Positions 6,799 through 15,708 are shown, counted from the first letter of the stretch. The stretch is DNA of 17,219 nucleotides from an uncultured Eubacteriales bacterium (GCA_900550705.1 URTG01000017.1:1-17219); one strand, 5' to 3'. Program-made: numbers and translations. The notes: a model not told the origin generated them from the sequence alone.

Positions 6799-8637
6799 AT
6801 GCCACACACACCCCCCGAGACCGGCCTGCGGGACAGCGGCCAGTTTATTGCCAATACCTTCCGCCGGGTGCTGCTGCCGGCCATTCTGTCCGTGGGCGGC
6901 GTTATGGCGGCCACCCTGGCCAACAGTCTTATCGCCGGCAACCTGCTGGGGCAGGACACGCTGGCGGTGCTCAGCCTGACCAACCCCATCTACTCGGTGT
7001 TCACCACCGTGGGCTCCTTGGCGGGGGTGGGGGCGTCCTCGCTGGCCGCCTGGTGCGTGGGCCGGGACGACCGCCGGGGCGGTGATGCGGCGGTGACCCT
7101 GGCGGCCCTGCTGTCCCTGGGGCTCAGCCTGGCCCTGGCCCTGCTGGGCCTGGCGCTTCTCGACCCGCTGCTCCGCATTCTGGGGGCCGAGGGCGCGCTG
7201 CTGGAGCCCACCCGGCAGTATCTCCGCATCTATCTGTTCAGCGGCGTGGGCATTGCGGGCATCTACCCGCCCTTTTTCCTGTTGAAGCTAGAGGGGCGGC
7301 ACCGCCTGTCCATGGGGCTGTTCCTCTTTCTGGCCGCCGCCTGTGTGGGGCTGGAGCTGGTGTGCGTCCTGCCCCTGCACATGGGTCTGGCCGGCGTGGC
7401 CCTGGGCTGCACCGTGGCCAATGTGACCACCGCCCTGCTGGGCTGGGCTGCCCTGCTGGTGGGGAAGGGGCGGAGCTTCCGCCTGTGCCCCCTGTCCGCC
7501 TGCCGGTCCTGTGCCCTGCGGCTGCTCACTGCCGGCAGTCCCACGGCGCTGAATAACCTGTGCGGTGTGCTCCGGGGCGTGGCCATGAATCAGCTCATCG
7601 CCGCCCTGGCGGGCCGGGCGGGTCTGGCCGCCTTCAGCGTGGTGTCCATGGCGGGCAACCTGACCCTGGTGCTCATCAACGGCCTGGCCCAGACCACCGG
7701 CCCCTTTGTGGGGGTGTTCACCAGCGAGCGGGACAACACCAGCCTCCGCCAAATCGAGACCCAGGCTATGGCCGTGGGTCTGGCCCTCATCGTCCCCGCC
7801 TGTCTGCTGCTGGCGGGCCTGGCCCAGCCCTTCTGCCGCCTGTTTGGCGTTACGTCGGCAGAGAATCTGGCCCTGGCCGTCCCCGCGGTGCGGTGGTTTG
7901 CCCTGAGCCAGCCCTTTGCCATGCTGTCTGCGGTGTGGATGAACTACTATCTCTCCGCCCGCCGCACCTGGGTGGCCAACGTGCTAACGGTCTGCCGCTC
8001 CTACCTGTTCCTCACCCTCCCGGCCCGGTGGATGGCGGGGCAGTGGGGCCTTACCGGCGTGTGGCTGGCCTTTACGGCGGCGGAGGTGCTGTCCTGGCTG
8101 GCGCTGTGGCTCGCCCTGGCGCTGTTCCGCCGCCGCCATCCGGAGCTGCGCGGCCCCCTGCTGCTGGACCGCCGCCAGGACGAGGGGGGCAAGAACCTGT
8201 CCTTCTCCGTCCACACCGCGCTGGAGGAAATCGTAGACGCCGCCCAGCGCATTTCCGCCTTCTGCGAGGAGAACGAGCTGGACCCGGAGCGCGCTATGCT
8301 CCTGTCCCTCTCGCTGGAGGAGATGCTGGGCAGCATCAAGGAGCACAGCTTTCCCGAGGCGGAGGACGAGACCTTCAGCATCCGGATTCTCCTCACCCCG
8401 GGGCAGACGCCGGAGCGGCCGGAGGTGGTGCTCCGCATCCGCTGCGGCGGTGCGCCCTTTAATCCCATCGACTACTATCAGCGCCGCCAGACCCGGGCCG
8501 CCCAGGAGGCCGACGCTCTGGACAGCCTGCTGGACGGCCTGGACGACAGCCTGGGCATCGCCATGATTGTGGCCGCCGCCCCGGTGGTGGACTACAAGAC
8601 CACCTTCGGCGTGAATAATCTGACTATACTTCTATGA
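6799..8637 (+). CDS. MATE-family transporter fused to a degenerate RsbW-like ATPase domain
   Basis: Predicted 612-residue inner-membrane protein. Residues about 15-455 are a MATE/polysaccharide-type exporter with about 12 hydrophobic segments and the usual two-repeat layout. Residues about 465-612 are soluble and align by eye with RsbW-type GHKL ATPases such as the one encoded at 11821: N-box LSLEEMLGSIKEH, G1-like RIRCGGAPFNP and G2-like SLGIAMI. Two key residues are changed: the Mg-binding Asn of the N-box is S512 and the nucleotide-binding Asp of the G1 box is C549, so ATP binding is doubtful. The family would export an organic cation or metabolite using Na+ or H+; the substrate is unknown. 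AGGAGG (6785-6790) precedes the ATG by eight bases. The TTG start at 6724 lies upstream of the promoter and is rejected. It is first in a five-gene operon. Confidence 0.88.
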   Translation: MPHTPPETGLRDSGQFIANTFRRVLLPAILSVGGVMAATLANSLIAGNLLGQDTLAVLSLTNPIYSVFTTVGSLAGVGASSLAAWCVGRDDRRGGDAAVTLAALLSLGLSLALALLGLALLDPLLRILGAEGALLEPTRQYLRIYLFSGVGIAGIYPPFFLLKLEGRHRLSMGLFLFLAAACVGLELVCVLPLHMGLAGVALGCTVANVTTALLGWAALLVGKGRSFRLCPLSACRSCALRLLTAGSPTALNNLCGVLRGVAMNQLIAALAGRAGLAAFSVVSMAGNLTLVLINGLAQTTGPFVGVFTSERDNTSLRQIETQAMAVGLALIVPACLLLAGLAQPFCRLFGVTSAENLALAVPAVRWFALSQPFAMLSAVWMNYYLSARRTWVANVLTVCRSYLFLTLPARWMAGQWGLTGVWLAFTAAEVLSWLALWLALALFRRRHPELRGPLLLDRRQDEGGKNLSFSVHTALEEIVDAAQRISAFCEENELDPERAMLLSLSLEEMLGSIKEHSFPEAEDETFSIRILLTPGQTPERPEVVLRIRCGGAPFNPIDYYQRRQTRAAQEADALDSLLDGLDDSLGIAMIVAAAPVVDYKTTFGVNNLTILL

Positions 8638-8651
8638 GAGAGGGGAATACC

Positions 8652-9683
8652 ATGGAGCGCTGCATCAACAAACACACCGGCGAGGTGCTGAACTGCACCT
8701 TCGCCGTCGCCTCCGACCTGCACCCGGACCGGGCCGTGCTGGAGGGTCTGCTCACCTGTCTGAGGGAGGAGTACGGCGACACCTATATCGACCGCCGGGT
8801 CTACGACCTGGATTGGCTGATGGCGGAGACCCGGGCCGGCCGTCTGCTCACCGGCGTCACCTTCACGGAGGGGGGCGAGCCGGCGGGCTGTCTCTGTCTG
8901 CGGGAAAATCCACCCTTTGCCGGGGTGGGGGACCTGTGTATGCACGTGGTGCGGAAGGCCTATCGGGGCTGCGGCGTGGGCACCCCCCTGGTGGCCTGGC
9001 TCATGGCCCGGCCGGAGACCGCCCGCTTCTCTGCCATCGGCTCCCACAACGCCACCTTTCATATCCTCAGCCAGCGGGAGTCCTACGCCTGTGGCCTGCG
9101 GCCCTGCGGGATGCTGTTTTCCCTGTATCTCAGCCGGGGCTTCGTCCACTCCCACGCCAACGTGGGGGACAAGCTGAGCTATGCCGTGGCCGCCATGCCC
9201 CTGGACAGGACCCCGGTGCGCCTGTGTCTGCCGGCGCACTGGCGGGCCTTTGCGGAGGAATACTATGCTTCCGTCCACACCCCCATTCAGTGGGTGGAGG
9301 AGGAGGCCACGGCGGAGCGCTCCGACCTGGCCGTTCTGCCCGACGAGACCCACTGCACCCTGACCCTGCACCTGCGCCGCTGCGGCGGGGACCTGGGGGA
9401 GCGGGTATCCGCCCTGCTGGCGGAATACGGCCCCCGGCCCATGGAGACCGTCTCCCTGGCCCTGGCCCTGTCCGACCCGGCGGCGGCCTGGGGCTGCGGC
9501 GTGCTGGAGGCGCTGGGCTTCCGCTTTTCCGGTTTGCAGCCCTTCTGCCGGGGGGAGCAGTATCTGCTGCTCCATCACCCCCTGTCCGTGCCCATCCCCT
9601 TTGACGGGATGCAGATCGACTCCGCCTACCAACCCATGTTCCAGGCGGTCCGGGCGGCGTTTTCCAAGGAGGATCACCCATGA
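8652..9683 (+). CDS. GNAT-like acetyltransferase, 343 residues, signalling-linked
   Basis: The N-terminal half is a GNAT fold: GDLCMHVVRKAYRGCGVGTPLVAWLM (93-118, given here as its core R105-G-C-G-V-G110 acetyl-CoA loop), then a His/Ser/Gln segment TFHILSQ and PCGMLFSLYL. That downstream pattern recalls GNAT domains that occur fused to or beside RsbW-type ATPases, which fits the neighbours. The C-terminal half (about 165-343) is a second alpha/beta domain of unclear role. Substrate unknown. The frame opens at ATG 8634, which overlaps the MATE stop (ATGA) but has no ribosome site; ATG 8652 has GAGGGG six bases upstream and was chosen. The stop overlaps the phosphatase start by four bases (ATGA), so the two are probably translationally coupled. 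Confidence 0.75.
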   Translation: MERCINKHTGEVLNCTFAVASDLHPDRAVLEGLLTCLREEYGDTYIDRRVYDLDWLMAETRAGRLLTGVTFTEGGEPAGCLCLRENPPFAGVGDLCMHVVRKAYRGCGVGTPLVAWLMARPETARFSAIGSHNATFHILSQRESYACGLRPCGMLFSLYLSRGFVHSHANVGDKLSYAVAAMPLDRTPVRLCLPAHWRAFAEEYYASVHTPIQWVEEEATAERSDLAVLPDETHCTLTLHLRRCGGDLGERVSALLAEYGPRPMETVSLALALSDPAAAWGCGVLEALGFRFSGLQPFCRGEQYLLLHHPLSVPIPFDGMQIDSAYQPMFQAVRAAFSKEDHP

Positions 9684-11824
9684 AAAAGAGTATTCGCGGC
9701 AAAATTTTAATGACGGTCCTGCTGGTCTCCGTCTGCTCCCTGGCGGTGGTGGCGGCGGTGACCATGGCCAACCTGGGCCATATGCGGGGCAGCATCATCG
9801 CCATGAGCGACGCCCTGGGCAGCCAGGCGGCGGAGGACAGCAGCGTTGCCCTTCAGGCCCAGGCGATGGAGCAGCTGTCTCTCATCACCGCCAACAAGGC
9901 GGACTACGCCGACGAGAAGATGAACAAGCAGCAGATCTATACCTATATGGTGGCCGACTATCTCAAGCAGCTCTATTCCGACCCCGCCGCCTACCGGGGC
10001 CGTGCCACCGCCGGGCCCGACCCGGCCAAGCAGGGGGAGCTGTCTGCCCAGCTGCTGTATTTCAATAAGAACATCGACCCCGCAGCCGTGGCCGACGAGG
10101 CAGCCCTGACGGCCAACGCCGGGGATATGCTCCTGTCCATTGCCCGGGGCGACTCCGACATCGAGTGCGGCTACTTCGCCGCCGCCAGCGGCTTTTCCCT
10201 GACGGTGGACGCCATATCGGGGCACAAGACCGACTATCTGGACTGCCCCACCCGGAGCTGGTATCAGCAGGCTATGGCCAAAAACGGCCTGATCTGGACC
10301 GACGTGTTTGAGGACACCATGGGCCGCGGCCTGGCCATCACCTGCGCCACGCCGTATGAGGACGGCAACGGCAACGTCCGGGGCGTGGTGGCCTTCGGCT
10401 CCACCATCAATATGCTCAGCGAGAATATTCTGGAGACCCAGATCGGCCAGACCGGCTACGTCTTCGTGGTCAACGACCAGGGCCAGACCATCATCTCCCC
10501 CAACATCAGCCGGGACGAAAACGGCAATCTCATCCGGGAGAGCCTGCTGGACAGCGACGACCCCCAGCTGAAGACCGTCGGCCAGGCCATCGTGGACGGC
10601 CAGACCGGTGTGCGGCAGGTGGAGTTTGAGGGGCGGCAGGTCTATATGGCCTATCACCCCATGTCCGTTCTGCCCTGGTCCGTGGTGGCCGTGATGGATG
10701 TGGACGAGGTCATGGCCCCGGCCGTGACCAACCAGGCCAACATCAAGGCCATGGCCGACGGCACCGTGGACGGCATCGACCGCGCCATCCAGACCGTGCT
10801 GGTCTTGGTGGCCCTGGTGTGCGCGGCGGCGGTGGCTGTGGTGGCGATGGCCTCCATCGCCCTGGCCCGGAAGCTGACGACCCCCCTGTCCCACCTGCTG
10901 GAGGGGGTGGAGCGCATCGGCGGCGGCGACCTGACCACCCAGCTGGAGGTCCACACCGGCGACGAGATCGAGACCCTGGCCAACGCCTTCAACCACATGA
11001 CCGCCAGCTTACAGCAGCACATCCGGGACCTCACCGCCGTGACGGCGGAGAAGGAGCGCATCGGCGCGGAGCTGAATGTGGCCACCAAAATTCAGAAGGA
11101 TATGCTGCCCAACATCTTCCCCGCCTTCCCCGAGCAGCGGGAGTTCGACATCTACGCCACCATGGACCCGGCCAAGGAGGTGGGCGGCGACTTCTACGAC
11201 TTCTTTATGGTGGATGACACCCACCTGGCCGTGGTCATGGCCGACGTGTCCGGCAAGGGCGTCCCCGCCGCCCTGTTCATGGTCATTGCCAAGACCATCA
11301 TCAAGAACCAGGCGCTCACCGGCGAGAGCCTGGACCAGGTCTTCCAGCGGGCCAACGACCAGCTGTGTGAGAACGACGGCGAGGGCCTGTTCGTCACCGC
11401 CTTTATGGGTCTGCTGGACCTGAAGGACGGCGGCTTCACCTATGTGAACGCCGGTCACACCCCCCCGCTCCTCCGCCGGAAGGGCGGGACCTACGAGTAC
11501 CTGAAGCTGGACCCCGGCTTTGTTCTGGCGGGGCTGGAGGGCATGACCTATGACACCGCCCACCTGACCATGGCCCCTGGCGACACCCTGTATCTCTACA
11601 CCGACGGCGTCACCGAGGCCCTGAACCCGGAGGAGGAGCTGTTCGGCGAGGACCGTCTGCGGGCCGCCCTCAACGATCCCCAGGCCATCCACCTGCCGGT
11701 GGCCCAGCTGCTGCCCTATCTCCGCGCCGCCCTGGAGCAGTACGCCCGGGGGGCGGAGCAGGCGGACGACATCACCATGCTTGGCATCACCTATCGGGGG
11801 AGCCAGCCGGAGGGAACACCATGA
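9680..11824 (+). CDS. Membrane PP2C phosphatase with Cache sensor and HAMP (RsbU/SpoIIE type)
   Basis: Predicted 714-residue sensor phosphatase. Membrane segment 1 lies at about 9-31, an extracellular double-Cache ligand-binding region at about 35-360, membrane segment 2 at about 370-395, a HAMP linker at about 395-450, a coiled segment containing ATKIQKDMLP, and a C-terminal SpoIIE/PP2C domain (about 470-710). The metal-binding residues are present: EVGGDFYD (500-507), ADVSGKGVPAALFM (from 521) and the terminal ADDIT (D696, D697). In this family the enzyme dephosphorylates a STAS-domain anti-anti-sigma protein, which then captures the RsbW-type kinase; the next gene encodes such a kinase. 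An outside signal felt by the Cache domain would thus control the switch. AAGGAGG lies seven bases before the ATG. It overlaps both neighbours by four bases. Confidence 0.95.
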   Translation: MKKSIRGKILMTVLLVSVCSLAVVAAVTMANLGHMRGSIIAMSDALGSQAAEDSSVALQAQAMEQLSLITANKADYADEKMNKQQIYTYMVADYLKQLYSDPAAYRGRATAGPDPAKQGELSAQLLYFNKNIDPAAVADEAALTANAGDMLLSIARGDSDIECGYFAAASGFSLTVDAISGHKTDYLDCPTRSWYQQAMAKNGLIWTDVFEDTMGRGLAITCATPYEDGNGNVRGVVAFGSTINMLSENILETQIGQTGYVFVVNDQGQTIISPNISRDENGNLIRESLLDSDDPQLKTVGQAIVDGQTGVRQVEFEGRQVYMAYHPMSVLPWSVVAVMDVDEVMAPAVTNQANIKAMADGTVDGIDRAIQTVLVLVALVCAAAVAVVAMASIALARKLTTPLSHLLEGVERIGGGDLTTQLEVHTGDEIETLANAFNHMTASLQQHIRDLTAVTAEKERIGAELNVATKIQKDMLPNIFPAFPEQREFDIYATMDPAKEVGGDFYDFFMVDDTHLAVVMADVSGKGVPAALFMVIAKTIIKNQALTGESLDQVFQRANDQLCENDGEGLFVTAFMGLLDLKDGGFTYVNAGHTPPLLRRKGGTYEYLKLDPGFVLAGLEGMTYDTAHLTMAPGDTLYLYTDGVTEALNPEEELFGEDRLRAALNDPQAIHLPVAQLLPYLRAALEQYARGAEQADDITMLGITYRGSQPEGTP

Positions 11825-12228
11825 ACATCTTAACGATCCCCGCAGAGCGCGACCGGCTGGACCAGGTCCAGGACTTCATCGACCAGAATCTGGCCGGGGT
11901 GGAGTACAGCCCGGAGGCCCAGATCCAGCTTCAGATCGCCGTGGAGGAGCTGTTTGTGAACATCGCCTCCTATGCCTATGCACCCGGCCATGGCGACGCC
12001 GTCATCGGCTGCCGGGTGGAGGAGGACCCCCCGTCCATCACCGTCCAGCTCCGGGACTGGGGCAAGCCCTTTGACCCCCTGGCCAAGAAGGACGCGGACG
12101 TCACCCTGTCCGCGGAGGACCGGGACATCGGCGGCCTGGGCATCTATATGGTGAAAAACAGCATGGACGCCGTGGACTACAAGCGGGAGGACGGACAGAA
12201 CGTCCTGACCATCCGCAAGAACCTGTAA
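11821..12228 (+). CDS. RsbW-like anti-sigma factor / serine kinase (GHKL ATPase)
   Basis: The 135-residue length is normal for the family. All three nucleotide-binding boxes are intact: N-box VEELFVNIASYAY (41-53, E42/E43 and N47), G1 LRDWGKPFDP (77-86, D79 and G81) and G2 DIGGLGIYMVKN (102-113). RsbW-type proteins bind either a sigma factor or another partner, and phosphorylate a STAS protein; the PP2C enzyme encoded just upstream would reverse that. Neither a STAS protein nor a sigma factor is found in the window, so the output partner is unknown. The start overlaps the phosphatase stop (ATGA) and has GGAGGG seven bases upstream (11809-11814). The DUF4157 gene follows after 15 bases, which puts it under the same promoter. 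Confidence 0.93.
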   Translation: MNILTIPAERDRLDQVQDFIDQNLAGVEYSPEAQIQLQIAVEELFVNIASYAYAPGHGDAVIGCRVEEDPPSITVQLRDWGKPFDPLAKKDADVTLSAEDRDIGGLGIYMVKNSMDAVDYKREDGQNVLTIRKNL

Positions 12229-12243
12229 GAAGGAGGTTTTACC

Positions 12244-14655
12244 ATGAGCCGCGTTTACCACGACCCCGCCGCGGAGCGGGAGGCCAACGACATCGGCCTG
12301 AAATTTGCCCACAGCAGCGATGTGGTGGGGGATATGAGCCGTGCCTACGGCGCCGACCTGTCCTCGGTCCGGCTCCACAACGACGCCTCCGTCCACCGGC
12401 AGACTGCCCAGCGGGGGGTGGATGCCTTCTCCACCGGGAAGGACATCTTCTTCGCCCGGGGGGCCTACGACCGGAACGACCCCGCCAGCCGGGGGCTGCT
12501 GGCCCATGAGCTGACCCACTCCCTTCAGCAGCAGAACGCCGTGACCGCCTCCGCCCCGGCCGGAGCCGAGCAGGGGGGAATCATCGACTTTTTCCGCCGC
12601 CTGTTCCACCGCCGGAGACGGCAGCCCACCGTCCGCACCCAGCATGACATGGAAAAGGAGCGCCGCACCGCCGAGCTGGACGCCGAGGACGAAAAGTTCG
12701 CCCAGTGGGGCCGGGACGCCGTGCAGGAGGCCCGGGACGCGGACCCGACCCTGGGGATGGGGGGCGGCGTCACCGGGGACGCGCAGGACGAATCCGAAGC
12801 CTTTGTGGACCTGCCCTCCCTGCTGGAGCAGGCCCGCGCCAAGGGCTGGAAGCGCTATCACGGCGGCGCGGGGGGGCGGCTGGAGGACTTCAACAGCAGC
12901 ATTATGGAAAACTTCTTCCGGGAGGCCTCCGGCTCCGCCGTGCAGGAGAAGGTGGACCCGGTCACGGGAAAACAGACCTGGAGCGTCAGCACCGGAGTGC
13001 AGAGCATGGAGTCTATGATGGATGTCTTCAACGGCCACGACGAGGCCAGCACCCTGCGCTTTCTCCAGCCGATGATGGACTTCTCCGTGGAGGACTTCAC
13101 CCGGCGCTACCCCATCCACCAGATGAGCCCCCAGCAGCGGCAGAACGTCTACGGTCCCGCCACGGCGGAGCTGCAAAAGCTCATTGGCGTGAAGCAGTGG
13201 GGCGAAAAGTTCGGCATCCCCCTGCTGTCAGAGGACAACCGCAGACGCTTTGAGGATCGGATGCTGCAGTTCATCCAGATCACCGCCTGGCTGTCTAAGA
13301 TCATCATGGCCGACGGGCGGACCTCTATCGCCCAGGACCTGGAGATGGACCTGATGGCCGACAAGCGCGGCCGCCGGGCCTATGAGGCGGCGGACTTCGC
13401 CGGGGCTGTGGGCGAGGTGAAGGACCGGCTCAGCGGCGGGGGCGAGATCGTGCCCTATTCGGAGTTCCAAAGCGTCATGGGCGATGCGCTGGGCAGCGGC
13501 AGCCCCGAGCATCAGATGAACCGCCTGTCCTGGCAGATCACCGGCCTGTCCTATGACGAGGAGAGCAAAACCGTCACCACCCCCGTCCCCCTGGCGGAGC
13601 TGCGGAAGCTGGCGGCGGGGGACGAGGAGACGCTGTCCGCCTACGCCGATAAGCTCCGGGGCATGAGCTGGCGGGACGAGAACGGCAAGGAGCGCCGCGC
13701 CGCCCAGTACGACGCCGATCAGGACGAATTTGCCGCCGGGTTTGCCTCTGACTTTTCCTATTTCGCCGACATGGGCAACACCGCCTTTCTGCTGAAAACC
13801 TTCGGCAAGGACTTCCTGGACCGGCAGACGGACCAGCAGGACCTGAGCACCCGGGCCGCCCTGGGGATGAACACCCGGAAGATGCTGTTAAACCGGGCGC
13901 AGTCCCCGATCCAGACCCAGACGAACCTGTTTATCTCCCAGTTCGGCGGGCGGTACGACCCGGAGAAGCTGGGGGGCCGGGACACCGCCGTGGCCCGCCC
14001 CACCTGGATCAAGCGCCAGCTGCTGGAGAGCCAGCGCTACGAGCAGAAGCCCCAGGAGAAAAACAACCGCACCTACTACACCACCCAGGGCTCCGCCCTG
14101 GCGGATATGATCGCCAACGCCGCAGCGATGGACCCCACCCTGCTCCAGACCCCCCAGATGCGGGCGATGGCCCTCCAGAGCTTTCAGCAGGGGTTCGGGC
14201 AGATGCTGGCGGAGTATGACGATGCGGACTTCACCTCCATGACCTCCGTTACCTTCCGGGGCAACGGCTCCGGCGAGCTGAACGCCTATAACGCCATCCT
14301 GAAGGCCAACTCCGGTGCCCTCATCGCCGACCTGACCCAGGCCATGGACGGCGGCGAGCGGGACGACGCCATGGTGGACCACTGCCTGAATATCATCTGC
14401 GACCATGTAGAGGATCAGGGGGACGCCCTCCACGACATGGTCCTGGGCGGCGTTCAGGCCACCCAGCGCTCCGCCCACTTCCGGGGCCGCCCCGATCTGC
14501 AGTCGAAGTACATGATGAACAACCTGGTCCTCCGGGTCATCGCCCCCCAGATCGCCTCGGTAGACACCCGCTTCGCCGGCAAGCTCATGTCCGCCGTCAA
14601 CACCGGCACCTCCCCGGCCTGTGATCGGCTGCGGAATCTGCTGGTGGGCAGATAA
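12244..14655 (+). CDS. DUF4157 (eCIS-associated metallopeptidase-like) protein with large unknown C-terminal region
   Basis: Predicted 803-residue protein without signal peptide. Residues about 20-100 are a DUF4157 domain: the AYGADLSSVRLHND region, then the AFSTGKDIFFARGAY element and the zincin motif LLAHELTHSLQQ (H88-E-L-T-H92). DUF4157 proteins are frequent companions of extracellular contractile injection systems, often as the N-terminal part of cargo proteins. Directly after it, residues 107-121 read GAEQGGIIDFFRRLF followed by a basic run HRRRRQ; the first part recurs in the kinase-like protein at 65-2143. Residues about 130-803 are helical, charged and unlike anything I can name; this could be a toxin, structural or carrier region. 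AAGGAGG precedes the ATG by seven bases. It is last in the operon, ahead of a strong terminator. Whether the HELTH motif is catalytic is not known. Confidence 0.88.
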   Translation: MSRVYHDPAAEREANDIGLKFAHSSDVVGDMSRAYGADLSSVRLHNDASVHRQTAQRGVDAFSTGKDIFFARGAYDRNDPASRGLLAHELTHSLQQQNAVTASAPAGAEQGGIIDFFRRLFHRRRRQPTVRTQHDMEKERRTAELDAEDEKFAQWGRDAVQEARDADPTLGMGGGVTGDAQDESEAFVDLPSLLEQARAKGWKRYHGGAGGRLEDFNSSIMENFFREASGSAVQEKVDPVTGKQTWSVSTGVQSMESMMDVFNGHDEASTLRFLQPMMDFSVEDFTRRYPIHQMSPQQRQNVYGPATAELQKLIGVKQWGEKFGIPLLSEDNRRRFEDRMLQFIQITAWLSKIIMADGRTSIAQDLEMDLMADKRGRRAYEAADFAGAVGEVKDRLSGGGEIVPYSEFQSVMGDALGSGSPEHQMNRLSWQITGLSYDEESKTVTTPVPLAELRKLAAGDEETLSAYADKLRGMSWRDENGKERRAAQYDADQDEFAAGFASDFSYFADMGNTAFLLKTFGKDFLDRQTDQQDLSTRAALGMNTRKMLLNRAQSPIQTQTNLFISQFGGRYDPEKLGGRDTAVARPTWIKRQLLESQRYEQKPQEKNNRTYYTTQGSALADMIANAAAMDPTLLQTPQMRAMALQSFQQGFGQMLAEYDDADFTSMTSVTFRGNGSGELNAYNAILKANSGALIADLTQAMDGGERDDAMVDHCLNIICDHVEDQGDALHDMVLGGVQATQRSAHFRGRPDLQSKYMMNNLVLRVIAPQIASVDTRFAGKLMSAVNTGTSPACDRLRNLLVGR

Positions 14656-14659
14656 AAAC

Positions 14660-14703
14660 GAACCCCCCTGTGCAAGCCATGTTCGGTCTGCACAGGGGGG
14701 TTC
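14660..14703. terminator. Bidirectional terminator between convergent genes
   Basis: A perfect 15-base inverted repeat (14660-14674 and 14689-14703) with a 14-base loop. On the minus strand it is followed by GTTTTTAT, giving a canonical intrinsic terminator for the TAXI gene. On the plus strand it comes five bases after the DUF4157 stop but lacks a good T-run, so termination in that direction is likely weaker. Confidence 0.88.
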
Positions 14704-14705
14704 TG

Positions 14706-15668
14706 TCAGTCTATATCCGACGGCGTCAGCGCGCCGATCTCCACATAAAGCTTCTCCGCCCCCGGGTGCAGGGGGATGGGGAGGTTGCGGCAGAGGAACT
14801 CCGGCTGGGCCATCTCGGCCAGGGCGGGGTTTTCTTCTGCCAGGGCGGCGGCGGCCTCATGGAGGTCCCGGGTCAGCGCATACACCAGCTCCTCCGGCGC
14901 GTCGGCCCGGACGCAGAGGAGACAGCGGGTGCCGAAGGTGGTCACGTCCTCCGTCTGTCCCGCGTAGGTCCCGGCGGGGATGGTGACGGCGAAGTAGGAG
15001 GGATTCCCAATCAGAATTCTGGTCAGCTCCTCCTCCGTCAGCTTCAGCAGGCGGCAGGGCTGGGCCTGGGCCAGCTGAGACAGGCTGGGGGAGGGAAAGC
15101 CGACAAAGGCGTGGAGGGCGTCCAGCGTTCCGTCAGCCAGCTGCCGGGCCCCGTTCTCCAGGCTGCAATTCACCAGCACACCGCCCTGGTCCGTCAGCCC
15201 CAGGGCGTCGGCTGCGGCCCGGGCGGTCAGCTCGGTGGAGGAGTCCTCCGGCCCCACGCCCAGCCGCAGACCGGCCAGGTCGTGGACGTACTCCGCCCGG
15301 GTGTTCTGGGGGGCGATCCAGCAGGATACCTGGGAATAGATGGCCGCAACGGCCCGGAGAGACTGCGGCTGCCCGTCATACGCCCCCTGCCCCTCATAGG
15401 CTGCGTGGGCCACGTCGCCGGACACCAGGCCCAGGTCGATGTTCCCGGCGGCCAGGCTTTCCACATTCATAGCCGAGCCTGTGGAAACGGAGACGCTGAC
15501 CTTCCGCCCGTCCTTCGTCAGCGCGGCGGCGATGGCCTTGCCGGCCGGGGTCATGCTCCCGCCCCGGTCCGCCGTTCCGATCGACAGCAGGGTGGGAGCC
15601 GCCCGCCGGCCGCAGCCGGTCAGCAGCAGACAGAGCACAAGCAGGGTGGGCAGCACACGAGATCGCAT
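14706..15668 (-). CDS. TAXI-family TRAP transporter solute-binding lipoprotein
   Basis: Predicted 320-residue lipoprotein. Residues 1-19 form a signal peptide ending in lipobox LLTGC, with C19 as the lipidated residue, so it should be anchored to the outer face of the membrane. The mature part has the TAXI layout: IGTADRGGSMTPAGKAIA (ligand-cradle start), STGSAMNVESLAAGNIDLGLV and a C-terminal FGTRCLLCVRAD segment. TAXI proteins deliver substrates, often dicarboxylates or glutamate-like compounds, to a fused TRAP permease. No TRAP permease is in this window; the upstream neighbour is an ESS symporter. The ATG has AAGGAG eight bases upstream, and a promoter lies at 15709-15738. It ends at a strong terminator. 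Confidence 0.88.
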   Translation of the reverse strand: MRSRVLPTLLVLCLLLTGCGRRAAPTLLSIGTADRGGSMTPAGKAIAAALTKDGRKVSVSVSTGSAMNVESLAAGNIDLGLVSGDVAHAAYEGQGAYDGQPQSLRAVAAIYSQVSCWIAPQNTRAEYVHDLAGLRLGVGPEDSSTELTARAAADALGLTDQGGVLVNCSLENGARQLADGTLDALHAFVGFPSPSLSQLAQAQPCRLLKLTEEELTRILIGNPSYFAVTIPAGTYAGQTEDVTTFGTRCLLCVRADAPEELVYALTRDLHEAAAALAEENPALAEMAQPEFLCRNLPIPLHPGAEKLYVEIGALTPSDID

Positions 15669-15708
15669 AGAGGACTCCTTCCAGACGTGGGGAAAATTGG
15701 ATGGGGCT

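Noticed and set aside
8592..9677. 361-codon open frame on the minus strand
   Set aside because: It is antisense to the 343-residue GNAT-like gene, which has a clear acetyl-CoA loop and a coupled downstream start.
9707..10996. 429-codon open frame on the minus strand
   Set aside because: It is antisense to the phosphatase sensor region, with Gly/His/Val-rich shadow composition and no ribosome site.
11830..13176. 448-codon open frame on the minus strand
   Set aside because: It is antisense to the RsbW and DUF4157 genes, which have intact family motifs.
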